Source of the DNA: Vibrio astriarenae
GTDB taxonomy: Bacteria; Pseudomonadota; Gammaproteobacteria; Enterobacterales; Vibrionaceae
Direction: 5' to 3'
DNA: 64,000 bases
Assembly (NCBI RefSeq): GCF_010587385.1
Contig: NZ_CP047475.1
Coordinates: 310,001 to 374,000, forward strand
This document shows, piece after piece, positions 18,540 through 29,138 of the stretch. The notes under the pieces are model-generated. The model searched no databases. It was not told where the DNA came from and saw only the letters and a program-made list of their open reading frames with translations. Positions within the stretch are counted from its first letter, which is position 1; each line of letters starts with the position of its first letter. The translations under genes and the position numbers were made by a program.

Positions 18540-20458
18540 ACTGCGTTGAATTCCTGTTCCATCTGCTCAAGCGTCTCTTGCTGCTCCATCCATTCCATCT
18601 CGATCTCTTCAAGTTGAGATTTTGCGCTGGCCTGATCAGCAAGTACTTGGTTAAGTTTAGCTTTGTTTTCCGCTTCATACAGGCTGTTGTCTAATAATTG
18701 TTGTTCAGCTTGTGCGACAGCGGTGCCTAACTTATCCATTTTCTCCTCGAGTTTTGTCAAGGTTTTGCGAATAGGTGCCGTCTGTTTACGGAATTCTGCT
18801 TCACGACGCTTCTGCTCCTTCTTCGCGGCAGCACTTTGGCTGCTGTCTTTGGCGGGTTGAGCCGATTGCGCCTCTTTTTTCTCTATTTTTTGCTGTTCCG
18901 TCAGCCATTTATAATAATCCGTCAGATCGCCATTAAAGGGGGCCACTTGCTTATCGTGCACCAGATATAAGTCATCCGTGGTCGCACGTAGCAGGTAACG
19001 ATCGTGGCTGACAATCACCATTGCACCCTCGAAGGTTTGCAATGCAAGCGTTAGCGCCTGACGCATATCGAGATCAAGGTGGTTGGTGGGTTCATCGAGT
19101 AGCAGTAGGTTTGGCTTTTGCCATACGATCAGAGCCAATACGAGGCGCGCTTTTTCGCCGCCGGAAAACGGCGCCACTTTGTCCAGCGCTTTGTCTCCTT
19201 GGAAGCCAAAGCTACCAAGGTAATCACGCAGTTGTTGCTCGGTGTGATTAGGGGCGATCTGCATCATATGCTGCAGTGGCGTCTCTTCCGGGTGTAGAGT
19301 TTCGAGTTGATGCTGGGCGAAGTAACCAATTTTCACCCCTTGCGAGTAAGTCAGCTCACCACCTTGTGGCTTAAGCTCTCCAGAAAGGAGCTTAATAAGC
19401 GTTGATTTACCTGCGCCGTTACGACCCAGCAGACCGATACGGCTTCCCGGTACTAGGTTAAGTCTGATCTTTTCAAGGATCAGATTGTCATCGTAACCCG
19501 CCGCGACTTCGTCCATCATCATAATTGGGTTAGGTAGCGCTGCAGGTTCACGAAACTCGAAACTGAATGGGTTATCAAACTGTGCGGGTAGCACTTTTTC
19601 AAGTTTCTCCAATGCTTTGATACGACTCTGTGCTTGGCGAGCTTTTGAGGCTTTGTAGCGGAAGCGATCGATATAGCTTTGCATGTGCGCCATCTGTTTC
19701 TGCTGCTTCTGGAACATCGCTTGTTGCAGAACGAGCTTCTGCGCACGCTGATCTTCAAACGAAGAGTAGTTACCCGTGTACTCGTTAAGCTTTTCATTCT
19801 CGATGTGAATGATGCGTGTCACGATAGGGTCGAGGAAATCACGGTCGTGCGAGATCAGTACAAGTGTGCCAGGATAGCTTTGTAGCCAGCGCTCGAGCCA
19901 CATCACAGCGTCAAGGTCCAAGTGGTTGGTTGGCTCATCGAGCAAGAGTAAGTCAGAGCGACACAGCAGCGCTTGCGCCAAGTTAAGACGCATACGCCAA
20001 CCACCAGAGAACTGGGTTAGGTTCCACAGCATCTGGTCTTGGCTAAAACCAAGACCGTCGAGTAGCTCTGCTGCGCGGGCGCGAATCGTGTAGCCACCAA
20101 TCGTTTCTATTTGCCCGTGTAAGTCTGCGACAAGTGTACCGTTGTCCGCTTGCTCTGCTTCGGCAAGGCGTTTTTCTAATAGACGATATTCGCGATCACC
20201 ATCGATAACATATTCAATAGCACTGCGATCGAGTGCCGGCGTTTCCTGCGCAACCCATGCTAACTCCCAGTGCTTAGGCTGTACAAAGTTGCCAGCATCG
20301 ATAGAAAGTTCATCTTTCATTAAGGCAAAGAGGGTCGACTTACCACAGCCGTTTTTGCCAACCAGGCCTATTTTATCTCCCGGGTGGATAGTGGCAGATG
20401 CTTGGTCTAGAAGTGGTTTTCCACCACGGAGTAGTTGAATATCAGTAAAGGTGATCAT
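18536..20458 (-). CDS. yheS: YheS, ABC-F ATPase
   Basis: 640-residue soluble protein with two ABC domains. Walker A motifs are GKNGCGKST and GRNGAGKST. Signatures are FSGGWRMRL and FSGGEKARL. Two LLLDEPTNHLDLD Walker B motifs are present. A linker rich in K, Q and R lies between the domains, and a long charged coiled coil follows residue 530. ABC-F proteins act on the ribosome; YheS is a housekeeping member linked to translation of difficult peptides. Its start lies opposite the kefG upstream region. Confidence 0.95.
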   Translation of the reverse strand: MITFTDIQLLRGGKPLLDQASATIHPGDKIGLVGKNGCGKSTLFALMKDELSIDAGNFVQPKHWELAWVAQETPALDRSAIEYVIDGDREYRLLEKRLAEAEQADNGTLVADLHGQIETIGGYTIRARAAELLDGLGFSQDQMLWNLTQFSGGWRMRLNLAQALLCRSDLLLLDEPTNHLDLDAVMWLERWLQSYPGTLVLISHDRDFLDPIVTRIIHIENEKLNEYTGNYSSFEDQRAQKLVLQQAMFQKQQKQMAHMQSYIDRFRYKASKARQAQSRIKALEKLEKVLPAQFDNPFSFEFREPAALPNPIMMMDEVAAGYDDNLILEKIRLNLVPGSRIGLLGRNGAGKSTLIKLLSGELKPQGGELTYSQGVKIGYFAQHQLETLHPEETPLQHMMQIAPNHTEQQLRDYLGSFGFQGDKALDKVAPFSGGEKARLVLALIVWQKPNLLLLDEPTNHLDLDMRQALTLALQTFEGAMVIVSHDRYLLRATTDDLYLVHDKQVAPFNGDLTDYYKWLTEQQKIEKKEAQSAQPAKDSSQSAAAKKEQKRREAEFRKQTAPIRKTLTKLEEKMDKLGTAVAQAEQQLLDNSLYEAENKAKLNQVLADQASAKSQLEEIEMEWMEQQETLEQMEQEFNAV

Positions 20459-20579
20459 GGCGTTTTCGTTCTTAATGGCAACCAGAATACAGACTGCCTG
20501 GATGGGCAGGAGAAAAGTCGATTCTATCTCAAATTCGGGTATGATGAGAGCGATAAAGGAAAAAGAAGCAGGGCAAGGA

Positions 20580-21194
20580 ATGACCCACCAGAGTAAAGAT
20601 CTCAGTCTATCGTCTCAACAAGATTCAAATACACCCCAGTCACCGCTGAGGGTGCTTGTCATTTATGCCCATCCAGAATCTGATCAATCTATTGCTAATC
20701 AGGCCGCAATAGAGGCGATTCAAGATCTAGAACACGTCACGATTCACGATCTCTATGCCGTCTATCCAGATTTTTTCATCGACGTTAAAGCCGAACATCA
20801 GTTGGTGTCTACGCATGACGTGATTGTGTTTCAGCACCCTCTCTATATGTATTCTTGTCCAGCACTCATGAAGGAGTGGCTGGATCGCGTGCTGGGTAAA
20901 GGATTTGCCTTTGGCGGAGATTGTGCCTTGAAAGGCAAAGTGTGGCGCAATGTGATTACCACTGGTGGTAAAGAGGAGGCGTTTGGTGTCAAAGGTTACA
21001 ACAAGTACCCGCTAGAACAGATCCTCCAACCCTTTGAGCTGGTGGCCGCTCTTTGTTTGATGGAGTGGATCGATCCTCTGGTTTTATATTGGTCGCATAA
21101 TGTTTCAGACCAAGAGCGGTATGCCCATGGGCAAGCCTACCGACAGTGGCTAGTTGATGTCAGTCAATGGGCGGGAGGTCAGCATGGCGCTTGA
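20580..21194 (+). CDS. kefG: KefG, ancillary quinone oxidoreductase-like subunit of KefB
   Basis: Flavodoxin-like NAD(P)H-quinone oxidoreductase needed for full KefB activity. The conserved core starts at LRVLVIYAHPESDQS (about residue 22 from this start) and includes DLYAVYPDFFID, FQHPLYMYSCPALMKEWLD and the VITTGG loop. The start is uncertain. ATG 20580 is the last before the core, but its AAGGA abuts the codon; upstream in-frame ATGs at 20541 and 20544 and 20451 are possible, giving a non-conserved extension. Its end overlaps the kefB start by 11 bp. Confidence 0.85.
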   Translation: MTHQSKDLSLSSQQDSNTPQSPLRVLVIYAHPESDQSIANQAAIEAIQDLEHVTIHDLYAVYPDFFIDVKAEHQLVSTHDVIVFQHPLYMYSCPALMKEWLDRVLGKGFAFGGDCALKGKVWRNVITTGGKEEAFGVKGYNKYPLEQILQPFELVAALCLMEWIDPLVLYWSHNVSDQERYAHGQAYRQWLVDVSQWAGGQHGA

Positions 21195-22989
21195 GAGTGA
21201 ATTTTTAACAAGTAGCGTTGTGTTTTTGTCGGCTGCCGTGGTTATGGTGCCGCTCGCACAGCGCTTAGGGTTAGGCTCGGTTCTTGGTTATCTCTTAGCG
21301 GGGGGCATGATCGGTCCATGGGGACTTGGGCTGATCAGTGACGTTGACGCTATTTTGCACTTCTCAGAGTTTGGTGTGGTGCTGCTGCTGTTCTTGATTG
21401 GTCTTGAGCTTAATCCCAAGAAGCTGTGGCAGATGCGCGGTCCTATTGTTGGATTAGGGGGAGCCCAAGTGGGTGTCACCTCTGCGGTGATTGCGATGAT
21501 TGGTCTGGCTTGCGGTTTAAGTTGGCAAACGAGCCTAGCCATTGGTATGGGATTGGCACTGTCTTCTACCGCGATTGCGCTGCGAGTGATAGAAGAGCAA
21601 GAGCTGACAGCAAAAGAGGCTGGGCAATCAGGCTTTGCCGTACTGCTATTTCAAGATATTGCGGTGATCCCTATGTTGGCTCTGCTGCCACTGTTGGCAG
21701 GCAATACATCAGGTAACTGGCTGGACGCATTGTGGGTGTTCGCAAGCGTGGTAGCCCTGGTTGTCGGCGGTCATTTTCTCCTGCGCCCCTTGTTTCGTTA
21801 TGTGGTTTTAAGTGGTGTAAAAGAGCTCTTTACCGTTGCCGCTCTTTTAGTCGTCGTTGGTATCGCGCTCACCATGCAAAAGCTTGGGCTTTCGATGGCG
21901 CTTGGCACCTTCTTGGCGGGGGTGCTGCTGGCAGAAAGTGAGTACCGTCATGAGCTAGAGATAGCCATCGATCCTTTTAAGGGGCTGCTACTCGGTCTGT
22001 TCTTCATTGCAGTGGGCATGGCTGTGAATCTCGGGTTACTGTTTGAGATGCCACTGCAAGTGCTGTTGGCGGTGGCAGTGTTGGTTTGCGCGAAGGCGCT
22101 GATTACTTATTGGCTTGCACGTCTATCGGGTGTGAGCTCAAAAGCTCGCAGTAAAATGGCCGTGATCCTCAGTCAAGGTGGTGAGTTCGCATTTGTTATT
22201 TTCACTGCGGCGAGTGTGCAAGGGTTATTGGATGCTAATTTGATGGCATTTTTGCTATTGGTGGTCAGTATCTCAATGGTAACGACACCGTTAGCGTTAA
22301 TGGCTCAAAGTTATTGGTATGCGCGTCGACTGAACGCCAACAGTGAAGAGCAGGAAGCGCCTGGTGTCATTAATAAGCAGCCGCGCGTCATCATCGCTGG
22401 CTTTGGTCGATTTGGCCAAGTGGTCGGTCGTTTGATGTACGCAAACAAAATTAAGATAACGGTATTGGAGAGTGATGCCAGCCAAATCCAGCTTTTGCGG
22501 CGTTTTGGTTATAAAGTATTTTACGGTGATGCGACTCAGCTTGATTTGTTGCGCGCAGCTGGAGCTGAAACGGCAGAAGCCATGATCGTCTGTACCGACT
22601 CGCCAGATGAAATCTTACAGGTTGTGGAGCTGTGCAAACATCATTTCCCTAATCTAAAAATCATGGCTCGTGCCCGCAGTCGTGTTGAAGCTTATCAATT
22701 GCTCAACGCTGGCGTGACTGGCTATTCACGAGAGACCTTCCATAGTGCTCTGGATTTAGGTAGACAGACGCTGATAGAGCTTGGGATGCACCCTTATCAA
22801 GCCAAGCGCGCTGAGGCTCACTTTCGGAAGCTCGATAACGCCATGCTCAAAGAATTACTCCCCCAGCATAACGATGAGCAGCAACTTGCGCTAAGAGCCA
22901 AAGAGGCTCGTAAAGAGCTAGAAGAGATATTTGGTCGTGAGATGGATGATGACAAACACTCGCGCCATTATTGGAAAAGTGAAGAGTAG
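21184..22989 (+). CDS. kefB: KefB glutathione-regulated K+/H+ antiporter
   Basis: K+ efflux system gated by glutathione adducts, protecting against electrophiles by acidifying the cytoplasm. With the ATG at 21184 (GGGAGGT ribosome binding site) it has 601 residues, the E. coli KefB length. About twelve membrane segments (CPA2 fold; LFLIGLELNP and LLFQDIAVIP conserved) precede a Rossmann KTN domain beginning RVIIAGFGRFGQVVGRLM near residue 390. A charged C-terminal helix ends the protein. It is paired with kefG upstream. Confidence 0.95.
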   Translation: MALESEFLTSSVVFLSAAVVMVPLAQRLGLGSVLGYLLAGGMIGPWGLGLISDVDAILHFSEFGVVLLLFLIGLELNPKKLWQMRGPIVGLGGAQVGVTSAVIAMIGLACGLSWQTSLAIGMGLALSSTAIALRVIEEQELTAKEAGQSGFAVLLFQDIAVIPMLALLPLLAGNTSGNWLDALWVFASVVALVVGGHFLLRPLFRYVVLSGVKELFTVAALLVVVGIALTMQKLGLSMALGTFLAGVLLAESEYRHELEIAIDPFKGLLLGLFFIAVGMAVNLGLLFEMPLQVLLAVAVLVCAKALITYWLARLSGVSSKARSKMAVILSQGGEFAFVIFTAASVQGLLDANLMAFLLLVVSISMVTTPLALMAQSYWYARRLNANSEEQEAPGVINKQPRVIIAGFGRFGQVVGRLMYANKIKITVLESDASQIQLLRRFGYKVFYGDATQLDLLRAAGAETAEAMIVCTDSPDEILQVVELCKHHFPNLKIMARARSRVEAYQLLNAGVTGYSRETFHSALDLGRQTLIELGMHPYQAKRAEAHFRKLDNAMLKELLPQHNDEQQLALRAKEARKELEEIFGREMDDDKHSRHYWKSEE

Positions 22990-22990
22990 A

Positions 22991-23185
22991 ATGAAAAAAA
23001 GATTTATCGCAGGAGCGGCATGTCCGGAGTGTAAAGAGACCGATACTTTACGTTGGTGGATCGACAACAATATTGAGTGGGTAGAGTGTGTTGAGTGTCA
23101 GCACACCCAACAGCGCAAGCCAAAATCACTGGAGCAGAGCTCGCAACCAGAACAACAAATGATCGGTATTTTTAAGCCAGACTGA
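22991..23185 (+). CDS. yheV: YheV-family small zinc-ribbon protein
   Basis: 64 residues with two CxxC pairs, CPEC and CVEC, framing a zinc ribbon, and the family ending QMIGIFKPD. Function is unknown. The start is 1 bp after the kefB stop, and the tight coupling suggests it belongs to the kefGB transcript. Confidence 0.9.
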   Translation: MKKRFIAGAACPECKETDTLRWWIDNNIEWVECVECQHTQQRKPKSLEQSSQPEQQMIGIFKPD

Positions 23186-23274
23186 TTGAGTTTCCATTTT
23201 TGATCCCCATAATAGCGGGGAATCTAAATTTTATGTCTGAGCGATGTGTTCAGTCTAACCGCCTTGGAGCAGTT

Positions 23275-23844
23275 ATGAATATCGAAAAGAACGTGGTAGT
23301 AAGCCTAGCTTATCAAGTAAAAACAGAAGACGGTGTGGTTGTTGATCAGTCGACAGTTGATGCGCCGCTTGATTACCTGCACGGTCACAACAACCTAATC
23401 ACAGGTCTTGAAAAAGAGCTAGAAGGTAAAGTTGCTGGTGACAAGTTCTCAGCAACGGTTGCACCTGAAGATGCTTACGGTGAGCACAACGAAGGTCTTG
23501 TTCAGCGCGTTCCTGCAAACGTATTCCAAGGTGTGGATCAAATCGAAGTTGGCATGCGTTTCCTTGCTGATACGGATCAAGGTCCAATCCCTGTAGAAGT
23601 GACTGAAGTTGACGGTGACGAAGTGGTTGTTGATGGTAACCACATGCTAGCTGGTCAAACTCTAACATTTGACGTTGAAGTTGTTGCAACTCGCGCAGCA
23701 ACAGAAGAAGAAGTGGCTCACGGCCATATTCACAAAGAAGGTGGCTGCTGTGGCGGTCACGGCCATGATCACGAAGATGATCATGAGTGCTGTGGTGGCA
23801 AAGGTGATTGTGGTAACGGTGACGACTGCTGCGGCGGTCACTAA
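23275..23844 (+). CDS. slyD: SlyD, FKBP-type peptidyl-prolyl isomerase and metallochaperone
   Basis: Cytoplasmic prolyl isomerase and chaperone that also delivers nickel to hydrogenase in enterobacteria. The FKBP core (about 1-70 and 130-150) holds an inserted IF flap. The C-terminal 40 residues are a His/Cys-rich metal-binding tail with repeated CCGG and HGHDH motifs. At 189 residues it is close to the family length. The start follows GGAG by 7 bp; upstream in-frame ATGs are not conserved. Confidence 0.95.
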   Translation: MNIEKNVVVSLAYQVKTEDGVVVDQSTVDAPLDYLHGHNNLITGLEKELEGKVAGDKFSATVAPEDAYGEHNEGLVQRVPANVFQGVDQIEVGMRFLADTDQGPIPVEVTEVDGDEVVVDGNHMLAGQTLTFDVEVVATRAATEEEVAHGHIHKEGGCCGGHGHDHEDDHECCGGKGDCGNGDDCCGGH

Positions 23845-23866
23845 TCTCACGCTAAACCAAATCTCA

Positions 23867-23897
23867 AACGCAAGCCAAACGGCTTGCGTTTTTTTTA
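23867..23897 (+). terminator. Rho-independent terminator after slyD
   Basis: AACGCAAGCC and GGCTTGCGTT pair around AAAC, followed by a run of T. Confidence 0.94.
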
Positions 23898-23948
23898 TCT
23901 ATCGCTTCATAATCAAAGCTCATTTCTAATTTTCTCTTAGGAGTCACT

Positions 23949-24887
23949 ATGCCTTTTTCTATCGCTATCCATGGTGGCGCCGGAACTATTTTGCGTGAAC
24001 AGATGACACCGGAACTGCAGCGAGAGATTGAGGCTGCACTAGAGAAGTCAGTGCGCGCAGGGCAAGATATTCTGTCCTCTGGTGGCAGCGCCGTTGATGC
24101 TGTCACCGCTGCGGTTAAGGTGCTAGAAGACAGCCCTCACTTTAATGCTGGACGAGGCTCTGTACTCACCCATAGAGAAATGGTTGAGATGGATGCATCG
24201 ATTATGAGTGGTAAAGGTAAAAACGCTGGGGCGATTGCAGGGGTAAAACACATCCGTAATCCCATTGAACTTGCTAAGGCGGTGATGGAGGACAGTGAAC
24301 ACGTATTCTTGATTGGCGAAGGGGCTGAGAGCTTTGCTTTCGAGCATGACTTTTTATATACCGAACAAGACTATTTCTATACAGACCGTCGATACGATCA
24401 GCTACAGAGTATGAAAGAGAAAGGACTGTTTGCGTTATCGGAGTTCCGGTACCCTGATGATAACAAGTATGGAACAGTCGGTGCCGTCGCTCTCGATCAA
24501 TACGGTGATCTTGCTGCCGCAACCAGTACGGGGGGAATTACCAATAAACAATATGGTCGCGTGGGCGACTCGGCTGTCATTGGCGCTGGAACTTGGGCTG
24601 AAAACCAAGTCGTAGCGGTATCAACCACAGGGATGGGGGAGTACTTCTTACAAGAGAATGTCGCAGCGGATCTTGCCGCTAGAGTTCGCTACTTAAATGA
24701 AACGGTAGGACAAGCTGCCGACCATATTATCCAAGGAGAGCTGAAAGATCGTGGTGGTGAAGGGGGCTTAATCGCAATGGATAAGTCCGGAAATGCTTAC
24801 TTTGCGATGAACAGTTCAGGTATGTACAGAGCGAGCATTGACCCTCGCGGAAAATGTAAGATTAGGATCTACGCAGATCAAGATTAA
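23949..24887 (+). CDS. iaaA: Isoaspartyl peptidase / L-asparaginase (Ntn hydrolase)
   Basis: Plant-type asparaginase that removes isoaspartyl residues from dipeptides. It is made as a proenzyme cleaved before the catalytic threonine. The protein begins PFSIAIHGGAGT, has NAGRGSVLT, and shows the cleavage site DNKYGTVGAVALD with T176 as the new N-terminus. The substrate loop RVGDSAVIGAGTWA follows. The 312 residues fit the family. TTAGGAG lies 7-8 bp before the ATG. No signal peptide is seen, so it is cytoplasmic. Confidence 0.93.
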   Translation: MPFSIAIHGGAGTILREQMTPELQREIEAALEKSVRAGQDILSSGGSAVDAVTAAVKVLEDSPHFNAGRGSVLTHREMVEMDASIMSGKGKNAGAIAGVKHIRNPIELAKAVMEDSEHVFLIGEGAESFAFEHDFLYTEQDYFYTDRRYDQLQSMKEKGLFALSEFRYPDDNKYGTVGAVALDQYGDLAAATSTGGITNKQYGRVGDSAVIGAGTWAENQVVAVSTTGMGEYFLQENVAADLAARVRYLNETVGQAADHIIQGELKDRGGEGGLIAMDKSGNAYFAMNSSGMYRASIDPRGKCKIRIYADQD

Positions 24888-24983
24888 TGATCATACAAGA
24901 TCAACGATTTAGACAAAGATTGCAGTTCTATGATTAAAAAATGACTGCATAGTCACCGATTCAATGCTAGAATCCTTTTTTAA

Positions 24984-26321
<1,338 letters not shown>

Positions 26322-26343
26322 TTTCTAAGACGTTCAGTATGTT

Positions 26344-26375
26344 CAAAGCCAGCGTTATGCTGGCTTTGTTGTTTT
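26344..26375 (+). terminator. Rho-independent terminator after purA
   Basis: CAAAGCCAGC and GCTGGCTTTG pair around GTTAT, followed by TTGTTTT. Confidence 0.9.
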
Positions 26376-26454
26376 CGTATCTATCCTTTTTCTCACTTCT
26401 TATTTCTTTCGTGACTGTAATGGCAATTTATTGCCGCACATGGCAAATTTTGTT

Positions 26455-26481
26455 TAAAGCTTTGCTAGCATCAGTCGATAA
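26455..26481 (+). promoter_or_regulatory. Sigma-28 (FliA) promoter of motX
   Basis: TAAAGCTT, exactly 11 bp, then GTCGATAA. This matches 14 of 16 consensus positions with correct spacing, 61 bp upstream of the motX ATG. motX is a late flagellar gene, so the context agrees. Confidence 0.85.
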
Positions 26482-26542
26482 ACTGATCAAACCTTGCTTT
26501 ATTAATAGCAATGACAACAGTGACAGAATGAGAGAGTAGGCG

Positions 26543-27178
26543 ATGAAGCTACGAAGGGTAGCCGCTTCTCTGTTGTTGGCCTTGAGTAGTCAGTGGGCGC
26601 TCGCGAATAGTAGTGACATTGGCGAGCCAGTGCCAATATACAGTGAAGCTGAGCTGATTAAACTGATCGAACAGAACAAGCACCTTGAACGCGTCAAGGC
26701 TGACAACTGTCAGCTTGTGGAAGATATTGTCGCGCGAGCAACGCGTATTAGCTTGCCTTCTTACGAGTTTCTCTATGGCGATATGCTGGCATGGGGCGTA
26801 TGTGTAAACCAGGATGTTGAGCTTGGTTTGTACTATATGGAAAACGCAGCTCATCAAGGCTTGCCAACAGCGCTTGAACAGCTAGGTCGTTATTACTCTC
26901 GTGGCACTCTAGTGCAGCAGGATCGAGAGCGGGCGATTCCCTACCTAAGAGAGGCGGCTTCGATGGGCAATCTCAATGCGCGGATCCAGCTCGCTGAGTT
27001 ACTTTTGCGTGACTTTGGTAGTCCACTTGACTATGAAGACGCCTATCGCTGGCTATATAATTCGGTGACTGCCGATCAACGAACTCACCGACGCATTTCA
27101 ATGTTGAGGCAAGGACTAGAGCAGCGCATGCCCGACAATGTTATTGCGCGAGCAAAAATGCGCGAAACACGCTGGTGA
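26543..27178 (+). CDS. motX: MotX, T-ring protein of the Na+-driven polar flagellar motor
   Basis: Periplasmic protein that, with MotY, forms the T ring holding the PomA/PomB stators around the motor. At 211 residues it has the known Vibrio MotX length. A signal peptide (cleavage after WALA) is followed by Sel1-like helical repeats: GLYYMENAAHQGLPTALEQLG and AIPYLREAASMGNLNARIQLA. The pair C57 and C93 could form the disulphide reported for MotX. It is a lone gene with a sigma-28 promoter and its own terminator, away from motY, as is usual in vibrios. Confidence 0.94.
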   Translation: MKLRRVAASLLLALSSQWALANSSDIGEPVPIYSEAELIKLIEQNKHLERVKADNCQLVEDIVARATRISLPSYEFLYGDMLAWGVCVNQDVELGLYYMENAAHQGLPTALEQLGRYYSRGTLVQQDRERAIPYLREAASMGNLNARIQLAELLLRDFGSPLDYEDAYRWLYNSVTADQRTHRRISMLRQGLEQRMPDNVIARAKMRETRW

Positions 27179-27215
27179 CACGGCGTAGTTGCCAATAGAA
27201 ACCTGTGATTTGTTA

Positions 27216-27250
27216 AAAGCCCCCGCTAGGCTCTGCCTAGCGGGGGCTTT
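27216..27250. terminator. Strong hairpin between convergent motX and hmp
   Basis: A perfect 15-bp inverted repeat (AAAGCCCCCGCTAGG and its complement) with a 5-bp loop CTCTG. It serves both converging genes. Confidence 0.92.
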
Positions 27251-27285
27251 GCTTATTGGCGAATTTCGCGTACTGGTCACTAAAG

Positions 27286-28485
27286 CTAGATGATTTTATG
27301 TGGACCGAAGCATTCGTAGTGAATTTGATCTGTTGTCAGTCCTATTTCTAGCAGTTGGCTCGCGATGTTTTGCATAAAGCCGACAGGACCACAGAAATAG
27401 ACCTGCGTATTCTCTTGTCGCAATGTGTCTTTTAGATGTGCAATATCCATTAAGCCTAAAGTGTCAAAATCTTCACCCGCCTTGTCTGCCTCTTTTGGGT
27501 TGTTATACCAAATGTGGCTAGAGCCTTGATCGAGCGTGTCAATTACGTGCATGACTTCATTTTTGAATGCATGCTGTTGACCGTCTTCAGTAGCATGCAG
27601 CCAAGTCACTGATGCTTGGTGGCTTTTCAAACTCTCCAACATCGACAGCATTGGGGTTAAGCCGACACCAGCTGAAATAAGAGCAACCGGAGTGTCAGGT
27701 GTCACATCCATAAAGAAATCACCCGCAGGTGGAGCAAGCATGACTTTGTCTCCAACCTTTAAGTGCTCATGTAGGAAGTTAGAGACCTTGCCATCACCTT
27801 CACGTTTGACTGAGATTCGGTATTGGTCAGCGTGAGGAGCGGATGAAAGGCTATATTGGCGGATTTCTTGGTTCTCTAGTAAATAAGAGTTGATGTAAAT
27901 ACCGATGTACTGGCCTGGTTTGTACTCAACAACTTGACCGCCATCAGTCGGTTTGAAGACAAAGCTGGTAATAAATTCTGCTTCAACGATTTTTTCCGCC
28001 AGTTCAAATTCTCTTTGACCACGCCAGCCACCATGACGCTGCTCGTTTTCTTGATAGATTTGCTCTTCGCGCTGAATGAAAATGTCGGCAAGCAGCCCAT
28101 AAGCTTCTCCCCACGCGTCTAGGACCTCTTGCCCTGGCGAGAACAGCTCATCAATCGTTGCAAGTAAATGTTGGCCAACGATCGCATACTGCTCTTGAGT
28201 AATGAGGAAACTTGTATGCTTCTGGGCAATCTTTTCAACCGCTGGCAGCAGCGCTTCTAAATTGTCGATGTTGTTGGCGTAAGCGCAGACGGCATTAAAT
28301 AGAGCCTCACGTTGAGCACCGCTGCTTGCGTCACTCTCTCGCTGGTGGCTCATGTTAAAGGTATCTTTGAGTTCGGGGTGGTGACGAAACATTCGCTCGT
28401 AGAAGTGAGCAGTGAGTTTAGGGCCGGTTTGAGCTAAAAGTGGCGCGGTTGACTTAACGATACTAATGGTGTTGTTGCTAAGCAT
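27286..28485 (-). CDS. hmp: Flavohaemoglobin Hmp, nitric oxide dioxygenase
   Basis: Detoxifies NO to nitrate aerobically using NAD(P)H. The 399 residues comprise an N-terminal globin (proximal histidine H90 in AQKHTSFL), an FAD-binding domain with RQYSLSSAP, and an NAD-binding domain with [11 protein letters not shown] and CGPVGFMQ. It is transcribed divergently from nsrR, with repeated NsrR-like half sites in the shared promoter. This is the known repressor-target pairing. Confidence 0.97.
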   Translation of the reverse strand: MLSNNTISIVKSTAPLLAQTGPKLTAHFYERMFRHHPELKDTFNMSHQRESDASSGAQREALFNAVCAYANNIDNLEALLPAVEKIAQKHTSFLITQEQYAIVGQHLLATIDELFSPGQEVLDAWGEAYGLLADIFIQREEQIYQENEQRHGGWRGQREFELAEKIVEAEFITSFVFKPTDGGQVVEYKPGQYIGIYINSYLLENQEIRQYSLSSAPHADQYRISVKREGDGKVSNFLHEHLKVGDKVMLAPPAGDFFMDVTPDTPVALISAGVGLTPMLSMLESLKSHQASVTWLHATEDGQQHAFKNEVMHVIDTLDQGSSHIWYNNPKEADKAGEDFDTLGLMDIAHLKDTLRQENTQVYFCGPVGFMQNIASQLLEIGLTTDQIHYECFGPHKII

Positions 28486-28521
28486 GATGGCTTCCTCTGT
28501 AAATTTATAAGACTGCTTTAA

Positions 28522-28567
28522 ACGTGTATCTTTAATATATGTTATACTTGCATCTTACATATATCTT
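28522..28567. promoter_or_regulatory. NsrR-like half-site repeats between hmp and nsrR
   Basis: On the minus strand AAGAT starts at 28567, 28556 and 28532, reading AAGATATATG, AAGATGCAAG and AAGATACACG. Each resembles the 11-bp NsrR half site AAGATGCATTT. They are direct, not inverted, repeats, so the assignment rests on context as well. Confidence 0.5.
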
Positions 28568-28614
28568 TTACGTAAGAAAAGCTTTAATATCTCGCCCCTA
28601 TTGAGGAAAGCGAT

Positions 28615-29037
28615 ATGCACTTAACCAGTTTTACTGACTACTCCCTAAGAACCCTGATTTACCTTGCTTCATTACCGCAGGGTGAACTGACCAATATTAC
28701 TCGTGTCACTGAGCTTTTCGGTGTTTCGCGTAATCATATGGTCAAAGTGATCAATCGTTTAGGGCAGCTGGAGTACATCGAAACCGTTCGTGGTAAAAAT
28801 GGTGGTATCCGATTGCTCAAGCCAGCAAATCAAATCACTGTGGGTGGTGTTGTGAGAGATATGGAACCGATGAAGCTGGTGGACTGCTCCGGTGATTTTT
28901 GTCATATCACCCCTGCCTGCCGTCTTAAAGATAGATTAAATCAAGCAAAGTTAGCTTTTCTTGCTGAGCTCGATGATTGCACCATTAAATCTCTTATTTC
29001 TGACAACGCTGAGCTCATTACTCTGCTAGAGTTGTAA
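28615..29037 (+). CDS. nsrR: NsrR, nitric oxide-sensing repressor
   Basis: Rrf2-family repressor with a [Fe-S] cluster destroyed by NO. The winged-helix DNA-binding part is at 1-65 ([15 protein letters not shown]). Cluster ligands are C91, C96 and C102, the same positions as in E. coli NsrR. At 140 residues it has normal length. TTGAGGAAAG provides the ribosome binding site. It is divergent from hmp. Upstream of rnr, as in E. coli (nsrR-rnr-rlmB). Confidence 0.95.
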   Translation: MHLTSFTDYSLRTLIYLASLPQGELTNITRVTELFGVSRNHMVKVINRLGQLEYIETVRGKNGGIRLLKPANQITVGGVVRDMEPMKLVDCSGDFCHITPACRLKDRLNQAKLAFLAELDDCTIKSLISDNAELITLLEL

Positions 29038-29138
29038 CCATTGAGTCTGCGCTTTGTGGACGTGACTTTCCTAAATCATTTCTGGGAGTTAGCTATGTTA
29101 TACTAGCTCCATATCCCCCTAACTAATTAGGCCTGCCT

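Noticed and set aside
26339..26539. 66-residue frame after purA
   Set aside because: It begins before and reads through the purA terminator and contains the motX sigma-28 promoter.
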